A stretch of 25,139 bases of DNA from Balamuthia mandrillaris (lineage: Eukaryota; Discosea; Longamoebia; Balamuthiidae): the NCBI GenBank assembly GCA_031835245.1, contig JAVKOQ010000594.1:1-25139 (forward strand), in the 5' to 3' direction. Made by a program: the position numbers and the translations under genes. Each line of letters begins with the position of its first letter. Positions within the stretch are counted from its first letter, which is position 1. Positions 10,443 through 21,400 of this stretch are shown here, in pieces. The notes below the pieces were generated by a model that had not been told where the DNA came from, made no database searches, and saw nothing but the letters and a program-made list of their open reading frames with translations.

Positions 10443-10664
10443 TTGGCACCCATGCAACAAACAGTTCAACTGATGGCGGAGAGAGAGGAGGCCAGACAGA
10501 TCATCACGAAGCTGGAGAAGTCAGAATCCGTTCTGGATAGTGCAAAAAAGAAGGTTGCAGAAGCAAAGAAAGCTGTGGAGGATGCAGCCAAAGAAAGGGC
10601 AAAAGAGAGAAAGAAGGCTGAAAGAAGCAGAGATGGAGGCCAAGCAAGCAAGGGAATCACGTGA
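10443..10664 (+). CDS. Unrecognised short Lys/Glu/Ala-rich ORF, coiled-coil like
   Basis: 73 codons from ATG 10443 (second ATG at 10452). The peptide has a continuous helical, highly charged pattern (EEARQIITKLEKSE..LDSAKKKVAEAKKAVEDAAKE), with heptad-like Ala/Leu/Val spacing. It is in the same frame as the SRRM1 last exon 48 bases upstream but separated by stop codons, and I found no splice pair that would join them in frame. It could be a tiny gene, an alternative or decayed 3' exon of SRRM1, or chance in purine-rich 3' UTR. No homology is recognised; treat as doubtful. Confidence 0.25.
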   Translation: MAPMQQTVQLMAEREEARQIITKLEKSESVLDSAKKKVAEAKKAVEDAAKERAKERKKAERSRDGGQASKGIT

Positions 10665-10689
10665 AATATTGCCAAGGCCTCGCTTGGGT

Positions 10690-10692
<3 letters not shown>

Positions 10693-10753
<61 letters not shown>
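10693..10753 (+). repeat. (GA)n microsatellite
   Basis: About 60 bases of pure GA in the SRRM1-PIGB intergenic region. This is the longest GA run that is not in an assigned intron. Confidence 0.96.
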
Positions 10754-10754
<1 letters not shown>

Positions 10755-11101
10755 ATTTAGAAGCTGAAGAAGAAGTTTATCCAGAGAAATTTTTGTGAAC
10801 GGTGGTGTGTAATACCGGTACTACTAATACACACTGAAAAATTTGACTTGGTCAATTTAACGACACCTCTCTTGGGTTTGCTTGTTTTGTAGCTCACCCC
10901 CCTCCCCCTCCCTCTCCAACAGTGGCCAGGCCGCTCTCTACACCTTGGTGGTTGAGAAAGTGATGAGAAGAGGACACCCAGAGAGTTATCCACCATGACA
11001 AAAGACAAGGAGATAAGGGCCTTGCCGGTCACCGCTAATGTGGCTGTGGAAAAAGCGCCCACACTGTTGCAAATAGTGTCAGCATCTACCACCATTTTGG
11101 G

Positions 11102-11379
11102 TTATTGCTGAATGGGTGGTTCAGCATAAGAAGAAGTAAAAGGTACCTCCACGTAGGAATTGTGCTGCAAGAAGTTGGCTATGAGTTGGGCCACTCCCGG
11201 AAATGTCACTATATGAGTGGGCAGCATGTTGATAACCTCACCATTGGAGTTGATTGATATGTTAGGAGGATAATAGGTGGCGAGGAAACTTGCTGGATCT
11301 TCAAAGAATAAGTCACTTTCGTCCTTGTATTCATGCGTCAGCTGCCCTCTGTTTATCGCATTACAAAGAAATGTTGTCA

Positions 11380-11421
<42 letters not shown>

Positions 11422-12981
11422 CCTCCCAAAGAAAGCAGGGAATGGTATACGTCGGAGGTGGCTCGCAAGTCAGAAATTGCATTGGAATAGGGGCATGAAG
11501 ATGGGAGTAAAACGGTGTGGCGTGGCAGGGCGTGAGAAAGTGAACAGCACTATCGTTGCGGAGACGTCCCGCCGCATGTTCCTCCCGAAGGTAGCGCATA
11601 ACTTGCAGTGGTCCACGTTGGTGCACCACCGATAAGTAGAGAGTTGGTACCACCTGACCCACCATTACCACGAATATAACACCCACTACCATCCACCTCT
11701 GCCATCGTGCCCCTCTTCCTCTTTCTCCTCCTCTTCCTTGCGGCCCTCCTTTTCTTTCTCCAGCACTGCGTTGGCGTCGCTGTAATCGTTGTTCCTGCAG
11801 TTCGTTTCTTCTATCCTTACTTTGCTGATTGTTGGTTTGATTCTTGGCGCTAGATGCATCGCCATTACAACGGCTATCATTGTTATCGTGCTTCTTGCGT
11901 GGGTCGTAGTAGTTCTGCCAAAGCCAGTTAAGAGCATATCCGCTATAAAGGTTGGTTACTGGCAGCATAGCGAACAGAAACCTTATAGTTGCCGTTATTA
12001 GCAATGGTGAACCGCAATATTAAAAGAAGGAAAGGGCCACAAAATACCTGAACTCTTTATGAGCCAACAAACTGTACCAAAATACAGTCCACAGCACGAG
12101 CGAGGCGAGCAGGTAGCGCCGCGATAGATAGACGCCAGCCAGAAAGAGGGGCAGGTAGGTAATAAGGATAGTTGGCAATCCCTGGCTCAAGTACCAGTGC
12201 CACGCATGTGTACCGTAGAAAGAACCCACCCCCTTCATCACGTTGAAGTACACAAAGTTGTAGGGAACGAATGTCCATTCCCCATACATTACTCTGTCCA
12301 CAACGCCTCCAGCTGCCAACACTGCCCCACTTATGGGTCGAGTTAGCTGAGGATGATAGTGCAGGATAAGAAAAAGGGCAAGAGATCTTACGCAGTAGGG
12401 GCTACGTGAACAAACACAAAGCGGAAGCGATCCTTGCAAAGCAAGAGGTGGTGAAGGCCCAAGAAGGCCCATATCAGGGCGCTCGTTGGTCTAAGCAGCA
12501 CTGTCAATGTTGCCAAGGCTACACTTATCATCCTTTTCCTGTTACCATTCAGACCCAAGGCAAGATACAGAAAGAAGAGCGTTGAGCATGAGTTGTTACC
12601 TTCGCAAAACGGAGGCGGGCAAAAGTGAAGGCTGCCAGGGCCAATGATACAGAACGACGGTACAGAGCACGGCCTCTGCCGAGTTCGAGAGTGTACGCAC
12701 TCCACAATAGAACGTGAACCAGGAGAACAGCTGCACTACCATCTATTCTTTTCGTCACCGATTGGTTAACCATCTTTTCTCCTTCCTTACCCAGCACAGT
12801 GTCTTCTTTGGGGGCAACAAACCGTCCAACGAGCAACAAAAGGGCCAAAGTGTGAGTAGGCCAGCTTGTATGTGTAGACGTCGCCAACCACCTGCAACAA
12901 GGCTTGCAGCAGCCGTGGTCCATACGCCTTCACACATAAAAGAGACAAGGCGTTTTGTGAAAAAATCAACTCAACGCGTAG

Positions 12982-13039
<58 letters not shown>

Positions 13040-13424
13040 AGAGAAGAGAAGAGAAACGAACCACCGCCTCAGCAAAGTCGAGGGAGAGCAGCTGAAGGAG
13101 CTTGTAGAGAGCAGCAAAAGGGAGTGGATGTAGGTACGACCTCAGCCGGGCATGAGGCCGCCACTCCCAAGTGAGGTAGCCATAGCCAAACACGGTGTTG
13201 TGGGCCACCTCCAAGCTCTGCCAGTACTCATCCGCCGCAAAGTAGGTCTGCACCAAGAGGGCGTTGCAGCAACGGTAGGCCACCAACGCAGCCACCAGCA
13301 GCCACCACCGTCGCCAACCGGAAACCTCCTGCTTTTGCTGCTTGGAAGCCTCCTCCTCCTCCATAGCAGCAGCAGCTGAAGAAGAAGAAGAAAAGCCAGG
13401 CCACCACCACCACGAGGAGGACAT
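11102..13424 (-). CDS. PIGB: GPI mannosyltransferase 3 (adds third mannose to the GPI core)
   Basis: ER membrane GT22-family enzyme using dolichol-phosphate-mannose to add the alpha-1,2 third mannose during GPI-anchor synthesis (PIG-B, yeast Gpi10). Exons (minus): 13424-13065 (or 13062), 12927-12823, 12730-12600, 12538-12392, 12329-12048, 11981-11451, 11348-11102; 1803 nt, 600 aa, phases consistent. Signatures: AADEYWQSLEVAH with GYGYLTWEW in the first lumenal loop (GT22 catalytic region), SWFTFYCGVRTLSNSAEA, LLRPTSALIWAF, GSFYGTHAWHWYLSQGLP, HKEFR and repeated membrane segments. Human is about 554 aa. Exon 6 contains an extra hydrophilic Lys/Arg/Gln/Gly stretch of about 75 residues before the membrane helix WMVVGVIFVVMVGQ. 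The start at 13424 is preferred over an in-frame ATG at 13679 because the latter would run through the divergent FHA gene. Confidence 0.95.
11382..11418 (+). repeat. (CT)n tract in last PIGB intron (sense strand GA)
   Basis: CT run on the plus strand inside the PIGB intron 11349-11450. The gene is on the minus strand, so the transcript carries GA here, the opposite of the other intronic tracts in this window. Confidence 0.93.
12985..13038 (+). repeat. (GA)n tract in first PIGB intron (sense strand CT)
   Basis: GA run of about 54 bases in PIGB intron 1 (12928-13064). Read on the transcribed strand it is CT, beginning about 25 bases after the donor. Confidence 0.95.
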
Positions 13425-13543
13425 CTTTGTGCTGGCGCGTGAGAGAGAGAGGAGACAGTGCGTAACGCGCACAAAAATTTCGAAAAGAAGAAAGGGAAAG
13501 AGGCGGAGAGGGAGAAAGCCAAAGGGAGAGGGAAGGGCGCTCC
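13425..13543. promoter_or_regulatory. 119-bp bidirectional promoter between PIGB and FHA-protein genes
   Basis: The start codons of two divergent genes are 119 bp apart, so both promoters and 5' UTRs must share this purine-rich stretch (plus strand mostly GA/AAG). No TATA-like element is visible. Assumes the chosen ATG on each side is right. Confidence 0.55.
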
Positions 13544-15499
13544 ATGTGGCCAAAGAGGAGGAGCGGCGGCGGCGGCGGCGGGAAGACGCTTCCCCAATGT
13601 GCTGAAAGCCAAGACGAGGTGGAAGAAGGGGAAGAAGGCCAGAACGGAGGGGGGAGGAAGCAGCTGCTGCGCGCTGCAACGCAGCAGGACCTCTTGACCG
13701 AGTGTGCCACTCAGTTGTCGCCTGCTTCTTCGCCGGAGGAGCGCAGCCGGAGCGGGAGTAGATCCTCTGCTCTGTTGCGCATGGCCACCCAACGAGACCT
13801 ATTTGCCGAAGAAGATTACTCCCAGGAGCAAGAAGACGGCGGTGAGGAGGCTGAAGAGGGAGACAGCGAGTTAGACAGGTCGGTGGAGCTCTCCATTTTG
13901 GAGGCCTCCACGCAGGAGGAGGACTTTCAGTACTCCCTCACGCCTTCTTCCACCTCTCCTTATTCCTCTTCCTGCCCTTCTCCTTCCTCCTCGCTCAGCA
14001 GTGCGCCAACTCAACCTGATGGACCCTCCCAAGCCTCTTCTACCTTCGGCAACCACCAGGACCTGATCCACGTCGCTGCCACCCAGCCGGACTCTGCCTC
14101 ACAACATCCGAGCGCCTTCCACTGTGACTCGCCCTCTCCAGATGTGGAGTCGCTTCCGACTCAACTCGACTTTGCCTCGCTGAGCGCCTCACAATACCTT
14201 CGCTCTCCTCTTTTGTTGGGGGAGGAAGAACAAGAAGCAGAGTCGCAAAGCAACAAAAACGAGGACAGCTTCATGGACCTCCCCACTCAAAAAGATGTGG
14301 ACCTATCTCTGTCGCTATCGTTGCCTCATCATCAGCACCAACAATCACCAACCTCACAGCACAGCTCTCCTCTTGTTTTGCTGTTCTCTTCTCCTCCATC
14401 CTCTCCTTGTCCAACAACACCACCCACACCGGCTTCTCCATTGCCATCATCGTCGTCGTCGTCAACATCCTCATCTTCTTCCAACAACTCGCAACATCAC
14501 CCGCAACAGCAGCAACAAGAGGCGAAGAAGGCACAATCTGAGGCAACCAATGAAGCGAAAACAAACAACCACGCCGAACACGAAAAGCGAAAAGAAACAA
14601 GAAAAGAAGAGATAACGTCACGAGGAAAGGAAGTGGACCAAACGAAACGAGAAGAAAAGGTGGAGGCGAAACGAAAGCAACAAACAACTACTAAACAGGA
14701 GGACGAGGGAAAGCAGCTATTGCAACAGGAAGAGGGTAGCCAACGAAAGAAGTTGCGGACCGCCACACCCAAAGAAGCATCATCACAGAAGCTACCACAC
14801 GAAAAACAAACTGTAGTAGGTTACCTTATTCCAACTGCCGCCTCAACAACCCAAGCAAAGGCGAAAGATGGAAGCAACAACAAAGGAGATAAAGCATTAC
14901 CAGTGACGGAGCAGCACCCCATCACGATGGGACGGCACGCCAAGTGCGACGTGCGAATCCGAGACGGCCACATCAGCACCACTCACTGTACAATACGTGC
15001 CTTTCCCGTCACCGCTTCTTCCTCGACGGCTAGCCACAATAATGTTAATAACAAGGAGGAGGAGAAAGTGTGGCAAGTGGTGGTTGAGGATCAGAGCACC
15101 AACGGCACCTTTGTCAACGAAGAGCTTGTAGGCAAAGGCAATCGTCGCGTCCTTTTGGATGGAGATGAAATAAGCCTTGTGGCCCCTCCCTCCGAGAGCA
15201 CCGTCAACGATGACATTCCTTCCATTATTTATACTTTTAGACATTCCTTGAAGAAACCTCTCTCTGCCTATCCCCCTTTCTTTTTTCTTTTTCTCATGAG
15301 TGAGAGTGAAGAGGATAAGGCGAAAGAAGCTGTCCATTTCCTTACATGTTTAGTCACACTTCCTCCTCTTCATCTCCAACTCCGCCTTGTACATTCGGAC
15401 TTTCTTCCACCTGTTGCTCTTTCTCGTCTTCACTTGCGTTTTCCTGCTGCTGCCCTTCAGAATCATCAAGCTCCTCTTCTTCTGGTTCTGCTTCTTTAA
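13544..15499 (+). CDS. SQ/TQ-cluster protein with CHK2/Rad53-like FHA domain, no kinase
   Basis: Single-exon frame of 651 codons from ATG 13544. Residues 1-250 carry eight TQ and six SQ sites (ATM/ATR target motifs); most TQ sites share a form [AP]TQxD (ATQQDL, ATQRDL, ATQPDS, PTQLDF, PTQKDV). Residues 260-410 are low complexity (Ser, Gln, Lys/Glu). An FHA phosphothreonine-binding domain spans about 425-560: MGRHAKCDVRIRD, HISTTHC, EDQSTNGTFVNEELVGKG then RR.L.DGDEISL, closest in memory to CHK2 (NGTFVNTELVGKGKRRPL). In CHK2/Rad53 a kinase follows; here only about 90 non-kinase residues remain before the stop, and the opposite-strand gene occupies the DNA beyond. Likely a DNA-damage adaptor; the role is inferred. 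A cryptic intron 15211-15250 would end it at 15301 but would remove the last FHA strand, so I prefer read-through. Confidence 0.85.
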   Translation: MWPKRRSGGGGGGKTLPQCAESQDEVEEGEEGQNGGGRKQLLRAATQQDLLTECATQLSPASSPEERSRSGSRSSALLRMATQRDLFAEEDYSQEQEDGGEEAEEGDSELDRSVELSILEASTQEEDFQYSLTPSSTSPYSSSCPSPSSSLSSAPTQPDGPSQASSTFGNHQDLIHVAATQPDSASQHPSAFHCDSPSPDVESLPTQLDFASLSASQYLRSPLLLGEEEQEAESQSNKNEDSFMDLPTQKDVDLSLSLSLPHHQHQQSPTSQHSSPLVLLFSSPPSSPCPTTPPTPASPLPSSSSSSTSSSSSNNSQHHPQQQQQEAKKAQSEATNEAKTNNHAEHEKRKETRKEEITSRGKEVDQTKREEKVEAKRKQQTTTKQEDEGKQLLQQEEGSQRKKLRTATPKEASSQKLPHEKQTVVGYLIPTAASTTQAKAKDGSNNKGDKALPVTEQHPITMGRHAKCDVRIRDGHISTTHCTIRAFPVTASSSTASHNNVNNKEEEKVWQVVVEDQSTNGTFVNEELVGKGNRRVLLDGDEISLVAPPSESTVNDDIPSIIYTFRHSLKKPLSAYPPFFFLFLMSESEEDKAKEAVHFLTCLVTLPPLHLQLRLVHSDFLPPVALSRLHLRFPAAALQNHQAPLLLVLLL

Positions 15500-18400
15500 C
15501 TCCATCTTCTTCTTCTTCTTCTCCATTACTATAAGCATCAATATCATCCCGTTCTTGCTCAGTCGTTGTTTCCTCGTACTCATCGAGGTAGTCCTCCTCG
15601 TCGTTGTGCGAAGGATGATTGGAGCGAGAAGGAAGGAACCTCGCCAGCGCATTTTTGAGGAAGGCCTTTGCTGCGGACTGCTCAGGAAGAAGATAGGGCA
15701 GCTGATGCTTTATGCAGCTGGCTATAAGGCTTGACAGTACCTGATCGTAACGTATGAAAGCGTTGGTTACTTCATCATCCTCTTAGCAGGCACTAGATCT
15801 TTTCCTCCTACTCCACCACCCCCGCCTTCACTACCTCCTTTTCGTTGTTGCTGTTGTGCTTGTTTTTGAAGAGAGTGTTGCCGAATTACTTCACGGGCGG
15901 CTTCTATGTCCTCCTGTAGGTCCCTCCACATGCGCACCGCACAACTTCGTGCTGACCTCCACTCTTCTCCCCCCGCTGTAGTTGTTGCCGGTATATCCAT
16001 TGTGGCCGCCTCCACCTTCTCTTTATCTTTCTTCTCTTTGTTCCTGTGCCTCCTCCTTCTTCTGTGGCTCTGTTCGTGCTCTTCCGCCAAAGACTGTTGT
16101 TGTGGCCGAATGTCAGAGGGCCAAAATGGAGTTGCAGCAAGGTCCTTGACGGCTGCTTCCGCCACCGCAACGAGGCTTTTCTCATCGAGGAGCTTGGCTT
16201 GATACGCAGCTGTTGCAGCTCCCACAAACGTCCTGAAGAGATGGCATGCGTCCATCGTGACAGAACTAGCATCACCTTTCTGTCTTAAATCCTCTTTCGC
16301 CTCCATCAACTCTCTTTCGGCTTGCTCGTCCCGTTGGTTAGTCCGCGCCCTAGCGGGGTGATGTCGTAGGTAGTGCCATAACCTCTCTTTTGCCTGTTGT
16401 GGGCCTCCGCCACCACCTTGTTCCTCGTCGGTAAGCGAACGAGGTGAGATTGGTGAGGCGGATAATGATAGTGCTTGCCTGGTACCCTCCTCATCTCCCA
16501 CCAACAGCTCATTGCTGGACAATGGCATCTTCACAAAGGCATGCACGTTTCCCATCACGCTGGATACTGAAGACAAGAAACGTTTGGTCTCTTCTACCGT
16601 GCTGGATGAGTTGGAGTGCTGGTTGACGAGGTTAAGACCGTTGAGAGTAATTGGAGAACGTGTCCCCGTAACTAACACAAACTGGTACTCTGGATAGAGC
16701 AGCATGTACTGCTTCAGCTTTTGTTGATAGCGTAAGCCTTTTTCCATAAGTTCTACTCTGGCATTTGGTGCCTGTCATATGAGGTTGATACCACCAGGAG
16801 AAGGACATGATAAGATGGTTAAATTGATAACTGGTTGGGTAACAAGGGATAAATACCTCTTCAACTGGATCTGCTATGACATCTGCCCGAGGAGAAGTTG
16901 GGGGTGGCAATTGCTTACGGGGCACAGATGGAGACCAAGCTGCTGCCCTGTGAGTCTTGACTAGGGAGGACGAGGTGGAAATGGAGTGAGGAATGAGACC
17001 GTGTGCATCAGTAGCAGCAGCCGGGCGGGTGGGAATTGAGGATGACTGGTTGAGGCTCTTAGAGATGTTAGCATCAGTATTGTAGTCGGTGAGCTGCAAT
17101 AGAGTTCTGGAGGGTAGGCCCAGATCGTTCAGGATACAGTGAGTCATCTCAACTAGCTCACTGGACGAAATGTTGGCGATGGTCAAAGGGGGCTTCCCTT
17201 TGAAGAGAACGGCACCGCGCCTGTGTCTCGCAGCAGATTGAGGAGACATGGTGGGCTCTCGTGGTCGTTGTCGTGGTGATAGTTCCTGTGCTTTGAGACG
17301 CTCTTCCTGTTCTCGTGCTCGAAGCTTGGTATCAATGGCCTCTTTGCCATCGGTAAGGAAAACAAGAGCTTCTTTGTTGTCATGAGCCAGCTCTTTGAGC
17401 AGCTGCAAGGCACCGGGATAGGGTGTTTGGGGAGGGAATCCTCCAACTTCATCCCAGGATAGGTAAGATTGGGTGGAGGGTTGCAGCGGGTACGCCGGAC
17501 TCATTATCACGTCGTACATGCCGCACAATATCTTCACGCGGCCAGCTTTATGGGGCGATGATGTTGCCGTCTCCTTTATGTCGGAAGTAACGGTGGTCTG
17601 CTTACCATTATGACGCTGATGGCCTTTGCCCCTGTCCTCCTCTTGCACCAGATTACTTTGTTGTTTTGTTACTGCTTCCTCCTTCGCTTGTTGCTCCTTC
17701 CGTAAGAGTTCCTCCTTTTTTCGCTCAGCCAATTGTACTGCTTTGATGCCTTCCTCCAAGATATGATCCAAAACCAAACCAGTAAAGTTGATGGTTCCAT
17801 GTTTGTCAAGACAGGCCTTCAGCCGCTTGTCCTCGATCTTGAAGAGAAACAAGCCTAGCTTTAGTTTGTTCGTGACAGGAATTTCCTTCTCCACGGCCTC
17901 CAGAAAATCAAAGAGGATGCGGTGAAGATTAAAGTGAGCATGCTGAGCCCTGCAAGCAGCGTAGCCCTTATCCTCCGCCATCAGTTTTTTCTCCATCTCC
18001 ACCAATTCTTGCTTGAGGGGCTTATGCTCACTTGTTGGCTGCTGCAAGCCACCCCGATCCTCATCGACAGCGGCAAGAGGGCATTCATCGTCTTCCTCCT
18101 TTACTGGTTGAGCTTTAAGCAGTTGCTTGCCACCACCACGATCCAGCTCGTTTTTGAGTGCTGTCAATTGTTCTCCATTGGTGGAGCATAGTAGGTAACT
18201 CACAACCTCTTGGCAGAGGAAAGGTTCACGCTCCTCTCCTTTGCAAAACTTGCTAAGCCAATAAGTAGCACACAGCATTTCCGAGATAATACGCTTCCTG
18301 GTAGGGGCGCTCAGTTCAGGCCCTTTTGTCACACAGATCACGTGGAGCAACTGTCGGAGGCTTCCATTCACTATTGTAACATTTAACCAAATCAATATTA

Positions 18401-21400
18401 GCAAGAGAGAGAGAGAGAGAGAGAGAGAGACGGAAAGGTAGAGAGGAAAGTGTTTGAACCATACGTACAGCAGAAGAAGCGGAACAACAAACACAGTTCC
18501 TCCTTGCTGAATTCTTGGATAGTTTCGTCAATATCCTCGTCATGTTGGAGCAACTTCAGGATCGTTGAAACATGTTCCTCATTGCTTGGCAGAGAAAGAA
18601 TATTCGACACAGAACTGGACAGGTGCAATCTGTTCTTTTCCATCTCGATAAGATGATACCGCACTTCTCGCGCCACGTCAACCACTGAGTTTGAATGAAA
18701 ACGGCAGACCCGCATTAGCAAACTTAACGTAGTGAGAGAGAGAGAAGAGACATGTACCCCAATCTTCTTGGGAGCAAATTACAGACAAGAGTAACGCTTG
18801 GTATGGCCCATTACGGAAGTGAGCAGGCGGAACCATATCATCCTCAGAATGATAGGTTGGTCCCTCCATCTGCAAAGCCTGCACCTTATGTTCCTTGAAC
18901 ACGTCCTCCCAGAGTGAGCAAGAAATAACACGGGCGGAGGAAGCTCTGCCTTTCAAGCAAGCAGCCAACACCACGGGTCGTCCATTTAGGAACTGTTTGC
19001 TTAGTAATTCCATCTCCACACGAATGGCTGTTGGGTCTACCAGCAGGTAACACTGGCGTTTACTGATAGAATGGTACTGAAACTTTCCCATCGCTTCCAG
19101 CAGCGGAGACACTGTCCTCATAAAAGTAAAGGTGAAAAATGCGAACAACAAAAAATTTGCAGGAGAGGGAGGAGAAACGAAGAGGAGTAAGGAAGAAGAA
19201 AAAAAAAGTACCTAGTGTTTTGTTTCGGAGAGGAGTCATAGATACATTTACTGGTTGGCCAAATTTAGGCACGTGATTGTGAAGGCTGGGCTGTGGACCA
19301 CTCGGCTGCCTAACATGGCTGTCATCTTCGGAGTTACTTCCTTCATCCTTTCGCCTTTCCAATTCCTTTTCCATTTCTTCTCGTACTAGGCTCTCATTCG
19401 CTTTGCGTTCCTCTTCACTAAGAGGAGGGTAACTTTCTCCGCCTGCATCTCCTACACTGCTGCTGCCGCCACTATCATCCGACGCAACCTTATCCATGAA
19501 CAATACTTCGAATCGTAGCATGGGAAGTTTGAAGGTCTGATCAGGTTTGGTGCGGCTGCTGGGAGAGGAATCATCTTCACCGTGGTCTTGCAAATACTTC
19601 AGTTTCATCTTGTTGATTTCTCTATTCATCCTACGTAGAGTTTGAGCCCATTCTTCCTCCTTTGTTGGGACGCCACCTTCGTCATAGTATCCCTCCCAAA
19701 GCCCCTCTTCTTCCTCGTCGTCTTCGCTCTCCGAATCAAAGCCAAGCCGCGTTTGTCCTTCACTGGCAAGTTCGAACCGAAAAACAATGAGCTTAGCGTG
19801 GGAAAAACCTTTTCTGGATAAGGCTAGATTTTCCAATTCTTGCTTGTGTTTGAACTGATGAAACAGCGCTACCGACTTGGCTTTGCGAGCCTCCTTGAGC
19901 AGATCCAACACTTTGCTCTTCTGCTCAAGGCTGTCGATAATAGTCCTATGGTCAAATTCCAAGAGTCGAAAAGCTACATCAGCGGTGGACCGTCGCACCA
20001 CGGTTGGTTCCGATGGAGAGGACAGATGCAGCTCTGCTTGTCGCACTGAGAGGGCTGATCCGCATACGGTGACGGTGCCATCCGTTCCGAACATGTCTCC
20101 TCGAGTTAGCTGCGACTTCCAACCAGATGGATAGGGTTTGCATCCTTGGTAGATTGTCACTTTGATCTCGTAAGGTTGCAAGTATTGTTCTTCTTCTGGA
20201 AGCATCACATCTCTTTGTGCTTGCTGCCAAAGAAAGGGAGAGCAGCACTCTAAACTGTATGCAAGGAAGATATGCAAAAACAAATATGTCAAGCCTGTGC
20301 TTGCAAAATAGTCACTATAAAAGTCAAAGGTGATGTACCTGGTCAAAAGTTTCTTACCACAATGGAACAGGCGGCTAAGGGATGTTTTATCACCAACCCA
20401 GTACTTGCCCACTCCTGTTTTACCCTAATTGGCGGCATTAGAGAAGGAAGAATACAGAAGCATGGAGAGAGAAATAGATCAAGATAAGGATAAGAAGAGA
20501 GATGACAGAGATATAGGTACTTTCTTAGCCCAGGGTGATCCAAAATTTGCCGGTGCTAACATAATAAGGTGTTGAATCCGATGCCGATAAAGCGGTTTGT
20601 AGTACAAATAGAGAAAATAACGAACAATAAGAGCACCGGTGCTGTACACAACGATGTTTATCTTTGGACCCGATAGCTTCTCCACGGTGTCCTTGTTGGC
20701 TTCTTGCCCGTCCGACCGCGAGAACTTAAGTTTTCTTACTCCCTTCTTTAACTGCTCAAAGAACGGGACAGCAGGGGCAGACGAAGCTTCTTCACCATCC
20801 TCACTGCCCCTGTAGCCATCTCCAATACCATCACCGCCACCTGTTGTTGGATTAGATTGTGAGGAATGGGTAGTTTGAAGTTGTTGAACCCCGCGCTGCA
20901 TCTGGTCGTAAAACCCGAGAGTGCCCCTCCGTCTCATGTGCAGTGGCCCATGGAACATCTGACGGGCTCTCTGTTTCCTCTCTTTTCGATCCTGTAGCTG
21001 CCGCTTGACCCATGCATTGACAACACACTCGACCTCCTGCTCTTGCCCAACAGGCGCCTCATCATGCCGTAAAGGTGGTTCTGACTGCGACGTTATTACG
21101 CCCTTCTTCAACCGGCTCTCAGATGACGTCTTTTTCAGCGGTCGAGCGGAAGGAAATTCGGTTGTCGATTGTTGTGTGTGGGATGACGAAGCGGATTTGC
21201 TCCGTCGATGACCTCTTCCGTTGCGAGGGCTGGAATCTCCATCACGAGATGGCACAACCAACGAACGTGCTTGTGAAAAACCTTCATCACTAACAACTTT
21301 TGTTGTCGAAGCAGAAAGCGTGTTCCCTTCCTGTAGAACGGGTTGTGGACAAGGAGTAACATCTGAGGCTTGAGCGTGTGTTTGCTGCCGTTGATTGAGC

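Larger units (their letters stand above)
10395..11101. other. Convergent 3' intergenic region between SRRM1-like and PIGB genes
   Basis: About 700 bp between two stop codons. AATAAA-like sequence follows the SRRM1 stop immediately (TAAATAAAATTC). The region also holds one short charged ORF (10443-10664), a GA run and, toward PIGB, a stretch with a 112-codon open frame on the minus strand (10757-11095) that shows no domain I recognise. Nothing else can be supported. Confidence 0.55.

Noticed and set aside
13425-13679. Upstream in-frame ATG of PIGB at 13679
   Set aside because: It would extend PIGB by 85 low-complexity residues antisense to the FHA protein N-terminus. The ATG at 13424 gives a normal-length protein.
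15211-15250. 40-base intron near the end of the FHA gene (GTCAAC...TTTTAG)
   Set aside because: Removing it deletes the final beta strand of the FHA domain; the donor is weak. Kept only as an alternative.
19771-19782. tRNA-like GTTCGAACC box
   Set aside because: It lies in a coding exon, and no tRNA cloverleaf can be drawn around it.
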